Shown here piece after piece: positions 42,060-50,232 of a DNA stretch of 64,000 bases. The position numbers were made by a program, and so were the translations under genes. Source of the DNA: Prevotella sp. (GTDB taxonomy: Bacteria; Bacteroidota; Bacteroidia; Bacteroidales; Bacteroidaceae). Every line of letters begins with the position of its first letter. The stretch's first letter is position 1. Under the pieces are notes generated by a model. It was not told the origin of the DNA. It did no database searches and saw only the letters and a program-made list of their open reading frames with translations. Where the stretch lies: assembly GCA_017449495.1 (NCBI GenBank), contig JAFTFO010000033.1:44154-108153 (forward strand). Direction: 5' to 3'.

Positions 42060-42584
42060 ATGGATAAGAGTAAAGGATTGAAATGTGATGTAACGGATTT
42101 TTTGAGGAACGGTGAGAACTATTTGGATGTATTGGTCGAGAAAGGCATGTTAAGCCAAGAAGATGCCAATGAGTATCTAAGGCTTGCAAGAGCATTCGTA
42201 GAAGAGAATCAGGAAGTCGTCGGACTGGCTTGTGAACTCTTTCTGCGTTTTTTCTTGAATGGGAATCCTTTGGCCTTAGATCAGCCAGATACTCTTGCAG
42301 ACTACTTTGTCGCTTCATTCAAAGGGATAGGCCCTTCGCATCCAATCAATTTCTATGCCATGCTAAGAGAAGCCCTTCATCTGAAAAGGAACGATATTGA
42401 TTATGCCAGGATAGCCCTGCTGATCTATCAAAGCAATAAACTGCAACCGCAAAAACGGCCAAAATCTTTTGCAACATGGTATCGGATATTCTGCAAAAGC
42501 ATAGGTTGCAAATATCATTCGCATTATAGGCCGAATAAACTGATAATTCATGATAGCCTAAGAAAAGAATTGTATTACTTATAG
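42060..42584 (+). CDS. Hypothetical protein following the integrase
   Basis: A 174-residue protein from ATG 42060 (MDKSKGLKCDV). The frame is open from an ATG at 41973 overlapping int, but the longer N-terminus is low-complexity and lies over a GTTGTCAACTTGTCAAC repeat. The region LALDQPDTLADYFVASFKGI and the C-terminal KSFATWYRIFCKSIGCKYHS suggest a small helical protein; the end KLIIHDSLRKELYYL is shared in style with other element proteins. Element 2 has a different protein in the same place. I do not recognise the family. Confidence 0.65.
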   Translation: MDKSKGLKCDVTDFLRNGENYLDVLVEKGMLSQEDANEYLRLARAFVEENQEVVGLACELFLRFFLNGNPLALDQPDTLADYFVASFKGIGPSHPINFYAMLREALHLKRNDIDYARIALLIYQSNKLQPQKRPKSFATWYRIFCKSIGCKYHSHYRPNKLIIHDSLRKELYYL

Positions 42585-42627
42585 TAGGGAATTTCTCCCC
42601 CAAATCCCCTTTGTGAGTATCCTGAAA

Positions 42628-42664
42628 GAAAGGTAAGTTGTTTATAATAAGCAACTTGCCTTTC
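42628..42664 (+). terminator. Strong hairpin terminator after the integrase module
   Basis: GAAAGGTAAGTTG (42628-42640) pairs with CAACTTGCCTTTC (42652-42664), 13 bp including one G-U. Followed by TGTTTCC. Element 2 has a terminator at the same map position. Confidence 0.65.
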
Positions 42665-42746
42665 TGTTTCCATTCCCCTTTTAGTCATTTGGCAATTATA
42701 GTCGTACCTTTGCAGCCAGTTTCAAATCATTTAATATTTTCAGGAT

Positions 42747-43040
42747 ATGATAAAAGACTTTATTTCAGTGAATGTAGAAGGCATTCAAGAAGCTATTAAA
42801 GAGGCTGTTGCTGAGGCTTTGGGCAATAACGTACAAATTGCAAAGACCGAGGAGAAACACTCTGAGTATTACGACCGTCAAGAACTGTGCCGACTGGCTC
42901 ACATCTCTACATGTACCCTGTGGCGAATGGAAAGCGAAGGATTGATCCACAAGATGAAATTTGGGCGGAGAAACCTGTATGATAAAGAGGAAATAGATGC
43001 ATTATTGGCATCTGGCAAACTGGCAAAGTATTCTCGATAA
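42747..43040 (+). CDS. xis: Excisionase-like HTH protein of element 1
   Basis: A 97-residue protein with a MerR/excisionase-type winged HTH in its C-terminal half (YYDRQELCRLAHISTCTLWR ... FGRRNLYDKEEIDALL). The N-terminus NVEGIQEAIKEAVAEAL is shared with the element 2 protein at 55206. It probably controls excision or binds to start replication/transfer genes. A TACCTTTG -7 element lies at 42705-42712. Confidence 0.8.
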   Translation: MIKDFISVNVEGIQEAIKEAVAEALGNNVQIAKTEEKHSEYYDRQELCRLAHISTCTLWRMESEGLIHKMKFGRRNLYDKEEIDALLASGKLAKYSR

Positions 43041-43049
43041 CGAAGAAGC

Positions 43050-44000
43050 ATGGAAAAAGAAATAACGGCAGAATACTTACTTTTGCAGAACGTGACAGAG
43101 ATACCCACATTATGGGGTGCCTATATGCAGAAAGCAGGTTTAGGATGTATCTGTGGCGCATCCGATACGGGAAAATCCGCTTTCTTACGCCAGTTGGCAA
43201 TGTGCGTTGCAGCAGGTCGAGACGAGTTCCTGGGAATACCACTCCATCCCATCCATCGAAGTGTTATCTATGTGTCAACAGAAGATGACGCACTTGCTAC
43301 AGCCTATCTTCTTTATAAACAGAATAAAGACTTAAAGATTCCCATTGAAGAATTGAGAGGACTGCGTTTTATCTTCGATGCAACAGACTTGTTGCTGCAG
43401 CTTGAAGAAAGGCTGACTGCGCAACCTGCTGACTTAATCATCATAGATTGCTTTGCTGATTTATACTATGGTAATATCAACGAAAGTAATCAAGTGAGGA
43501 CATTCTTACAGCAATATTTGCAACTGGCCGAAAGACATCAATGTTTAGTATTATTCCTGCATCATTGTGGGAAACGTACTGAAGACTTACCTCCTTCCAA
43601 GCACCACTTGTTAGGTTCACAGGCTTTCGAAGGGAAAATGCGTTTGGTATTTGAGTTACGGACAGACATAGATAGCAACCAATATAAGCATCTGTGCTGT
43701 GTGAAGGGGAACTATCTTTCTCAGCGAGACAAGTCAGCATCCATCAAACTTAAATTCCAAGAGAACATGACTTTTGAGAATACAGGTTTGCATGTCCCTT
43801 TTGATCTCCTTGTGAAGTCTGACAAGCAAGATGCAGTTAAATATGACCGTATTAAAGAATTGCAGTCACAAGGTAAAACGCAGGATGAGATTGCTGAGGA
43901 ATTTGGCTATAGCAACAAATCTGGCATCTGTAAATGGGTGAGTAGGTATGAGAAGAAACACCCAGAATGTAGGAAGCAGAAAGATAGAAATTCTGAATAA
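43050..44000 (+). CDS. RecA-fold AAA ATPase, RepA-like, with C-terminal HTH
   Basis: A 316-residue protein with Walker A GASDTGKSAFL near residue 35, Walker B LIIIDCFADLY near 130 and a LFLHHCGK sensor region, the layout of RepA/AAA_25 hexameric helicases. The last 60 residues (QGKTQDEIAEEFGYSNKSGI) form an HTH. Such proteins support replication of mobile plasmids and elements. It lies just before the 16-bp repeat array at 44074-44137. Confidence 0.8.
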   Translation: MEKEITAEYLLLQNVTEIPTLWGAYMQKAGLGCICGASDTGKSAFLRQLAMCVAAGRDEFLGIPLHPIHRSVIYVSTEDDALATAYLLYKQNKDLKIPIEELRGLRFIFDATDLLLQLEERLTAQPADLIIIDCFADLYYGNINESNQVRTFLQQYLQLAERHQCLVLFLHHCGKRTEDLPPSKHHLLGSQAFEGKMRLVFELRTDIDSNQYKHLCCVKGNYLSQRDKSASIKLKFQENMTFENTGLHVPFDLLVKSDKQDAVKYDRIKELQSQGKTQDEIAEEFGYSNKSGICKWVSRYEKKHPECRKQKDRNSE

Positions 44001-44073
44001 TCGAAAAACAGAAATATAGAAATACAATAATTATGAAATACAGAAATACAGTTTTATAGTTTTTCAGTATTAC

Positions 44074-44137
44074 AGTAAAACAGTATAATAGTAAAACAAT
44101 AAAATAGTAAAACAATAAAATAGTAAAACAGAAATAC
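44074..44137. repeat. Four 16-bp tandem repeats (iteron-like)
   Basis: AGTAAAACAGTATAAT (44074-44089), then AGTAAAACAATAAAAT twice (44090-44105, 44106-44121), then AGTAAAACAGAAATAC (44122-44137). They lie in an AT-rich 380-base gap (44001-44380) after the RepA-like gene that holds no credible ORF. Confidence 0.8.
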
Positions 44138-44273
44138 TATAATACATAAATGCGGTAATATTGTAAACACGAGAAAAATGTTTGTGGTCGAAGAACGATG
44201 CCACAAGGAACAAATATGTAAAGAAATAAGAAATATCGGTGATGGAAGATGTCTGTTCTATGAGAAATGAATA

Positions 44274-44319
44274 GCAAGTTGTACTTTTTACCGGTAAACC
44301 CGCTAAAAAGTATTCTTGC
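44274..44319. other. Candidate oriT of element 1
   Basis: Nested inverted repeats: GCAAG (44274-44278) with CTTGC (44315-44319), and TACTTTTT (44282-44289) with AAAAAGTA (44305-44312), with ACCGGTAAACCCGCT in the loop. It lies 62 bases upstream of mobC, the usual place for oriT. Confidence 0.6.
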
Positions 44320-44380
44320 CAACTCTTACAGATGTTGGAATATTTTACCTCGCAACTCGGCATATTAAATCATAAGAAGA

Positions 44381-44782
44381 ATGAGAAAAGAAGATAAGAC
44401 TAAGTACGACTACAAAAGAATAGAGATCTATTTGAAGCCAAAGGATGCTGCCCTTTTTGAAAGGAAAGCTAAACGCTACAGGTATATGAGCTGCATGATT
44501 CGTGATGCTGTCAAGCAGTTTAACGACCTTGCAACCAAAGGAAAACTTGAAGCACTATGTGAAATGGTGAATCTGTACAAGAAACACCAGCAAGAACTAA
44601 GCTGGCTTGGCGGTAATTTGAACCAGGCAATGAAACGAGCCAACGAGATGGCTCAAAGCGAGGAACTTTCTCAGTCTTATTTTGATGAAGTTCTTTTCCC
44701 TCAGGTAAGAGAGATACAAGAGTTTCTGCACGACATTAAAGAAGAACAACATCAAATCGCCAAGAAACTGACTCGTCTATAA
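44381..44782 (+). CDS. mobC: MobC-family mobilization accessory protein
   Basis: A 133-residue protein. An N-terminal ribbon-helix-helix-like part (RIEIYLKPKDAALFERKAKR) precedes the MobC hallmark QQELSWLGGNLNQAMKRANE, then a coiled coil. MobC binds oriT and assists the relaxase. The relaxase gene that normally follows is absent; the next gene is the cargo regulator. Confidence 0.8.
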   Translation: MRKEDKTKYDYKRIEIYLKPKDAALFERKAKRYRYMSCMIRDAVKQFNDLATKGKLEALCEMVNLYKKHQQELSWLGGNLNQAMKRANEMAQSEELSQSYFDEVLFPQVREIQEFLHDIKEEQHQIAKKLTRL

Positions 44783-44910
44783 CGGATTTTCCATCATGAA
44801 TTGCAAAAATATAGTAAAAACACCCTTCAAAGAATATATTTTTTCCAAATCAGACAAATAATTGAGAAATAATCACTATCTTTGCAGAAATTATAATTAG
44901 AAACCAAGCG

Positions 44911-45132
44911 ATGGAAGATATTAATCGTCTAAAAATAGTTCTCGTAGAGAAAAAGAAAACAAGTAAATGGCTATCTGAACAATTGAAGATAACCCCATCT
45001 ACTGTTTCCAAATGGTGTACTAATACATCTCAACCTGATATTGGAACTCTTATTAAGATTTCGAAACTATTAAATATTTCAATAGAAGATTTAATAAACA
45101 AAGAATATGCAAACTCGGTGCTTCCAGAATGA
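44911..45132 (+). CDS. XRE-family transcriptional regulator, first cargo gene
   Basis: A 73-residue HTH_3 protein (WLSEQLKITPSTVSKWCTNT). A TATCTTTG -7 element lies at 44877-44884. Small Cro/CI-type regulators often lead defence operons and restriction-modification systems. It is followed after 57 bases by the HNH gene. Confidence 0.8.
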   Translation: MEDINRLKIVLVEKKKTSKWLSEQLKITPSTVSKWCTNTSQPDIGTLIKISKLLNISIEDLINKEYANSVLPE

Positions 45133-45189
45133 TTCCAAATAATAGTTGAATAGAGTATATAAAAATATCAACTTAAACAAGAGGAAACG

Positions 45190-46260
45190 ATGCAGATACC
45201 GCAATCCGACATATTGACCACGAATCGACTTGGGAAGATTTTCTCAAATACGGTGGCGACATACAAATTCTTTTGGTTTGTATCGATTATGCAGATACAT
45301 GCGAAATCGGACAACCCGAAAATCAGCGTGTGGGATGTTGTCATCAGAATGGTGGCTAATGCTTGGTATCCTATTCACTATTTCCGTTTGTCCTTTGGCA
45401 AGAGCGATTCGCTGTTTGATATTGTGATGGAATTGCAGCACATTACTCAGATTCCCATTGATGCCAATTCTCAGACGATTATTGACGGTTTGCAAAGCAG
45501 ATTGGATGACAAGCAAATAAAGCGTTTGTTGAATACGCTTACGTTGAACGTCCCCTATCGTTTTCTGCGTCCATGGATTGATACTTCTGATGACAAGGAG
45601 ATGGTCAGACGCTCCCAAACATTGGAGAATGGAAGTCTTTATGCTTTGTATAAAAATGGCTCGGATTTCTATATCGTTCTGAATCAGGCTTGGGATGCTT
45701 ATCTGCATACACACTATAACATTCTGGTGGATTTTGCCTATTGGAATCTGACATTGTTTCTACAAACAAGGAATCCCAATGTGCCAGCCATTCCAAATAA
45801 ACTGATACGCCCTGAAGTCAGAAACTCATTGACAAAGCAGCATAACTATTGGGATATGGTGATGACGATAGGAGGCCCTATTCATTGTATCTATACAGAT
45901 AAGTTGCTACATCCAAAAGACTATGATCTTGACCATTTTATTCCGTGGAGTTTCGTGTGTCATGATCTGCTATGGAATTTGATACCATCGAATGGTAGCA
46001 TCAATTCATCTAAGAGCGACAAGTTGCCAGACTTAGGCTTTTATCTGCCAAAACTCGCAGCATTGCAGCATCATTCCTTGCAAGTCTTAATCAATGCCGA
46101 TAGGGAGCCGAAGGTAATGGAGGACTTTGTGTCTCTTGGCTACTCAGCAAAAGATTTGGCTGCAATGAGTGAGGAGAAGTTTCGTGAAATCTACGAAAGA
46201 ACGTTTAACCCCATCAATCAGATAGCCCTCAATATGGGCTTCGAAACGTGGAAATACTAA
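45190..46260 (+). CDS. HNH endonuclease domain protein
   Basis: A 356-residue protein. The C-terminal part has an HNH fold: YDLDHFIPWSFVCHDLLWNL followed by IPSNGSINSSKSDKLP, with Asp-His and Asn in the expected places. The N-terminal 230 residues (VWDVVIRMVANAWYPIHYFR) are helical and unrecognised. The RBS GAGGAAACG precedes the ATG. The stop is five bases before the methyltransferase-HIT gene, so these form an operon. It could cut invading DNA or RNA; target recognition is unknown. Confidence 0.8.
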   Translation: MQIPQSDILTTNRLGKIFSNTVATYKFFWFVSIMQIHAKSDNPKISVWDVVIRMVANAWYPIHYFRLSFGKSDSLFDIVMELQHITQIPIDANSQTIIDGLQSRLDDKQIKRLLNTLTLNVPYRFLRPWIDTSDDKEMVRRSQTLENGSLYALYKNGSDFYIVLNQAWDAYLHTHYNILVDFAYWNLTLFLQTRNPNVPAIPNKLIRPEVRNSLTKQHNYWDMVMTIGGPIHCIYTDKLLHPKDYDLDHFIPWSFVCHDLLWNLIPSNGSINSSKSDKLPDLGFYLPKLAALQHHSLQVLINADREPKVMEDFVSLGYSAKDLAAMSEEKFREIYERTFNPINQIALNMGFETWKY

Positions 46261-46265
46261 CGACT

Positions 46266-47129
46266 ATGGAACCAGAGAAAATCAATCATCCGTATCTGAC
46301 AGCTATCAAGCGAACGGAATTATCCGTACCAACACGCTATCTTTTGCAGCACGACTTGCTAAAGGGGAAAATACTGGATTTCGGCTGCGGTTTTGGTTTC
46401 GACACGGATGATTTGAAGCGTCAGGGGTTTGACATAGTGGGCTATGATTATTATTATCGCCCTGATTATCCCGAAGGTAAGTTTGATACTATCATTTGCA
46501 ATTATGTCCTGAATGTGCTGGAACCGTATGCACAAGCAGAAGTGATGATGAACGTCACCAATCTGCTTTCGCCCAAAGGAACGGCATACTTTGCTGTGCG
46601 CAGAGACTTGACGGAAGAAGGTTTTAGGTTACATGCCATTCACAAGCAATACACCTATCAGTGTAATGTTAAGCTGCCCTATAAGAGTCTGGTAGCCAAT
46701 AAAAGTTATGAACTCTATCAATATCAGCACTTTAACAAATTGCCTCGTAAGGAAGGCGAAACATGCCCCTTCTGCCGTTTGTCGCGACGCGTTGAGATTA
46801 TTTGCGAGACAGCCACTTGTGTCGCTTTCTATGATGGCTATCCCGTCTCACCTGGGCACGCCCTGATTATTCCAAAACGTCATGTCGCTAATTACTTCGA
46901 CCTCACTAACCACGAGCGAGAAGCAATGAACGTCGTACTGCAATACGTGAAGCAAAAGGTTGACGAGCGTTTCCATCCCGATGGCTACAACGTGGGCATT
47001 AACATCAACGAAGCTGCAGGCCAGTCGGTATTCCATTGCCACATGCACTTGATACCAAGGTACAAGGGCGATGTGCCTAATCCGAAAGGTGGTGTGAGAG
47101 GTGTGATTCCAAGTAAACAGAAATATTAG
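46266..47129 (+). CDS. SAM methyltransferase fused to a HIT-family nucleotide hydrolase/transferase domain
   Basis: A 287-residue protein. Residues 30-155 are a class I methyltransferase (motif I ILDFGCGFGFD; later IICNYVLNVLE). A CPFC pair near residue 160 starts the HIT domain, which has GYPVSPGHALIIPKRHV and the active-site HCHMH at about 257-261 (HxHxH). HIT proteins act on nucleotide-phosphate bonds, and HIT transferases on nucleotidyl intermediates. The ATG at 46266 is preferred to the GTG at 46248. Function is unknown; adjacency to HNH and HD-Hsp90 genes suggests nucleotide- or nucleic-acid-directed defence. Confidence 0.83.
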   Translation: MEPEKINHPYLTAIKRTELSVPTRYLLQHDLLKGKILDFGCGFGFDTDDLKRQGFDIVGYDYYYRPDYPEGKFDTIICNYVLNVLEPYAQAEVMMNVTNLLSPKGTAYFAVRRDLTEEGFRLHAIHKQYTYQCNVKLPYKSLVANKSYELYQYQHFNKLPRKEGETCPFCRLSRRVEIICETATCVAFYDGYPVSPGHALIIPKRHVANYFDLTNHEREAMNVVLQYVKQKVDERFHPDGYNVGININEAAGQSVFHCHMHLIPRYKGDVPNPKGGVRGVIPSKQKY

Positions 47130-47163
47130 TTTTTACAAATACTAACAAAACAATTATTAGATT

Positions 47164-50094
47164 ATGAATTACATAGAAGAATTGCTGTTTGAGAAAACGA
47201 AAGATTTCAATGAAGGTCATGTATATGCTGATCAATGGAAGATAGCCAAATCGTATCTTCCTCAGGTGTTAGATACAATCTCTCATATTTTTCCCCATTA
47301 TAGTTTACATAACTCAACCCATTCGGAAGCAATCATTAATAACATAATAAGAATATTAGGAACTGACAGTATTAAAAAGTTGTCAGTTGTTGATTTATGG
47401 TTATTATTGGCGGCTGCATATTATCACGATTGTGGAATGGCTGTATCAGGTAGTGATAAAGAAAAAATGTTTGAAGGAGGAAGCGATTTTGTTAAATTTG
47501 TCGAAGACAAGCAACATGATCTACTATCTCCAATGAATCAATATGCAGTTCTATTCAATATAAAAGACAATAAGATTTATTATAAAGACGAATTATTGAC
47601 TCGTGAAAGTTATGAAGGAGCTCGTTTCTTAATTGCTGATTATATCCGTAATAAACATGCAGAAAGATCTGGAGATAGAATCGAAACAGAAGAATCCTTA
47701 CATTTTCCTGGCAACCCAATTCCAGACAGAATAATAAGGATATTAAAATCTATTTGTAGTTGTCATACAAAAGACATTAATAGTGTTATGGATTTGCAAT
47801 CTGTAGAATCTTCTGGGTGCGGTATTGACGATTGTCATCCACGCTTTGTTGCTGCAATGTTACGTTTAGGAGATTTACTGGATGTAGATAGCAATCGCAT
47901 TTCAGAAGTTCTTTTATCAACATTAGGAAGTATACCGTCTGATTCAAAATACTACAATAAAACCAATAGGGCAATAACTCATATTAGGATTGACAAATCC
48001 ATTATTGAAATAACAGCGGAATGTGACGATTATAATGTGGCAGATTTGATAAATAGATGGTTCCAATGGTTAAATGACGAACTTGTGTTTTATATGAAAC
48101 AATGGCATAGGATTGTACCACATGAATCCTTTAGCTATTTGCCAACTGTAGGTGACCTTAAAGTTAATTTGGCTAGTTATGATACATTTGATGGTAAAAA
48201 ACGCCCAAGTTTTGATATAGATCCATCAAAAGCAATTGAGTTGTTGCAAGGCGCAGGATTGTACTCTGATTCATGTGAATGCATAAGAGAATTACTGCAG
48301 AATGCAGTGGATGCGACTTACCTGCGCATATATAAAGAGAATCCAGGGATTAGCGATTTGAAAAAGTTCAAAGAAGAATGTACAAAATATCCTATAGTAG
48401 TAAAGTTGGATAAACATAACAATCCTGATAATAGTAATAAATGTACATATTGGCATGTCGAGATTGCAGATGAAGGTATTGGAATGACTAAAGACGATTT
48501 GAAATTTCTGTCTACAACGGGAAGTTCTGGGAAGAACACAGAAAAAAAACAACTGACAGAATCTGTTCCTGAATTTTTATGGCCATCAGGAACTTTTGGA
48601 ATTGGATTTCAAAGTGTTTTTTTAATTACAGATAAGGTTAATATTATCACTCGAAAACTTAATAAAGATTATTATATAGAAGCAGAGATGCATAATCCTT
48701 CGGGAAAGGAAAAAGGTGCAATTCTTATCAAATCTGTAAATAAAGAAGATATCAGATCCGGAACATCCTTATGCTTTGATTTTAAAGATGAGAATGAAGG
48801 ACATCAATTATTAGGTTATGAGGATCGATACTCTATGTCAGAGTTTAATTCTTTTGATTTTGCCAAAACAGAACATGTTAATTTGATTGGCATGAAAGTT
48901 ATGGATGAAATTGTACGTTTTGCAAGTGGAACTTTTATACCTGTTCATTTTATTTATGAGGGAAAAGAAAGAAAGTGTAAATTACAGAAATCAAAAATTG
49001 AATTTGAAGAAATTGATTTAGAAACGGGATTACAATTGTGTTTGGACAAATCTCATACAGGAATATCCTATCCTTATGATTCAATGGTATATTATCGTAA
49101 TCAATGGGTACGCAATTACGACCCGTACATTCCTTTTGTAACCTTGCATATTAATATATTAAAAGGTAGTGCAAAAGACATCTTGTCTCTAAGCCGAAAT
49201 CAGATAAGGAGAGAATACGAACCAATTCTTTTCGATAACATCAAAAAGTCTGCGATTAGGTATTTGAACCAGAAATTTGACACATTTGATAATATAAGGA
49301 AGCAGTTAGCTTCTATGTATATAGAATCTCAAAAAGAGTTTATTTCAAAAAACGATATTGCAAATGTTGTTTATAGGGATAATTGGAAACATTACGAATT
49401 AACTGTAAACAGAAAAGACTCTGATAATAGCGAAAAGTTTTCTATTGAGAAATTATTGCAGGCGAATACAATAGAATATATAAGCAAAGAGAATGAAATG
49501 GATCAATTAATATTTGATTATACAGATACTAAATACACAATGGCATTTGATTATAGACTAAGAAGTATTTGCTATTTTATGCTAAAAATGGCATCTTCAA
49601 ATTATCACTTGCAATTTAAAAAGGGAGGATATATCCTATCCAAAGAAACCGAATATGATTTAATTGATGACACAAAAGAAACGAAAGAAGAATTGATGTA
49701 TAATTATTTAAGAAGGGAAGAGCGTGCCAGAGAATTAATTCCCTGCAGTAAAAAATATCAGGTGTTACAAATCGACAGACACAAGTTAGATAAATATATA
49801 AATTTAGATAGTTATTTAGATTATTCGTGTATGATATGCCCGTATATCAGGAAATATGACATAGAACATGCAAATGAAGCGATATGCTTAGAATATGATG
49901 TTGATAATAAAGTTATCAATACAACATATGAAAATCGAATTGACCCTAATGTAACAAAAAAACAGATATCAGATGCGTATGCAGCATTTAAAAATGAATG
50001 GGACCCAATAGTTGAGAAGGTAAATTCTAAAGCGAAAAAAGATTCTTTGGATTCTAATTTGTATAGATGTAGAGCATTTAGGATTATATTATAA
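47164..50094 (+). CDS. Large HD-domain plus Hsp90-like (GHKL) ATPase protein
   Basis: A 976-residue protein, markedly more AT-rich than its neighbours. An N-terminal HD hydrolase-like domain has HNSTHSEAIINN (His 49, His 53) and YYHDCGM (His 88, Asp 89). From about residue 365 a GHKL ATPase domain has ECIRELLQNAVDAT, IADEGIGMTKDDLKF and SGTFGIGFQSVF, the Hsp90/MutL-type ATP lid and glycine motifs. The remaining 450 residues, including LHINILKGSAKDILSLSRNQ, resemble the middle region of Hsp90-like conflict-system proteins. HD domains often cleave nucleotides or cyclic nucleotides. Start ATG 47164 is 34 bases after the MTase-HIT stop. Confidence 0.85.
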   Translation: MNYIEELLFEKTKDFNEGHVYADQWKIAKSYLPQVLDTISHIFPHYSLHNSTHSEAIINNIIRILGTDSIKKLSVVDLWLLLAAAYYHDCGMAVSGSDKEKMFEGGSDFVKFVEDKQHDLLSPMNQYAVLFNIKDNKIYYKDELLTRESYEGARFLIADYIRNKHAERSGDRIETEESLHFPGNPIPDRIIRILKSICSCHTKDINSVMDLQSVESSGCGIDDCHPRFVAAMLRLGDLLDVDSNRISEVLLSTLGSIPSDSKYYNKTNRAITHIRIDKSIIEITAECDDYNVADLINRWFQWLNDELVFYMKQWHRIVPHESFSYLPTVGDLKVNLASYDTFDGKKRPSFDIDPSKAIELLQGAGLYSDSCECIRELLQNAVDATYLRIYKENPGISDLKKFKEECTKYPIVVKLDKHNNPDNSNKCTYWHVEIADEGIGMTKDDLKFLSTTGSSGKNTEKKQLTESVPEFLWPSGTFGIGFQSVFLITDKVNIITRKLNKDYYIEAEMHNPSGKEKGAILIKSVNKEDIRSGTSLCFDFKDENEGHQLLGYEDRYSMSEFNSFDFAKTEHVNLIGMKVMDEIVRFASGTFIPVHFIYEGKERKCKLQKSKIEFEEIDLETGLQLCLDKSHTGISYPYDSMVYYRNQWVRNYDPYIPFVTLHINILKGSAKDILSLSRNQIRREYEPILFDNIKKSAIRYLNQKFDTFDNIRKQLASMYIESQKEFISKNDIANVVYRDNWKHYELTVNRKDSDNSEKFSIEKLLQANTIEYISKENEMDQLIFDYTDTKYTMAFDYRLRSICYFMLKMASSNYHLQFKKGGYILSKETEYDLIDDTKETKEELMYNYLRREERARELIPCSKKYQVLQIDRHKLDKYINLDSYLDYSCMICPYIRKYDIEHANEAICLEYDVDNKVINTTYENRIDPNVTKKQISDAYAAFKNEWDPIVEKVNSKAKKDSLDSNLYRCRAFRIIL

Positions 50095-50232
50095 AGTCGG
50101 AAAGACGTACAAGATAAACAAAGCAAGAGTTACAATAATTATTAAACATAACGGGAAACCGTGTGTAAAAAGATGTTTATAACTACAAAATCAATTGAGT
50201 AGTAGAAATATTTGTAACTTTGCAAGCAAAAT

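Noticed and set aside
44001-44363. Minus-strand ORFs rich in Tyr, Phe and Leu
   Set aside because: They are translations of AT-rich tandem repeats and the oriT-like region, with no ribosome binding site or conserved pattern.
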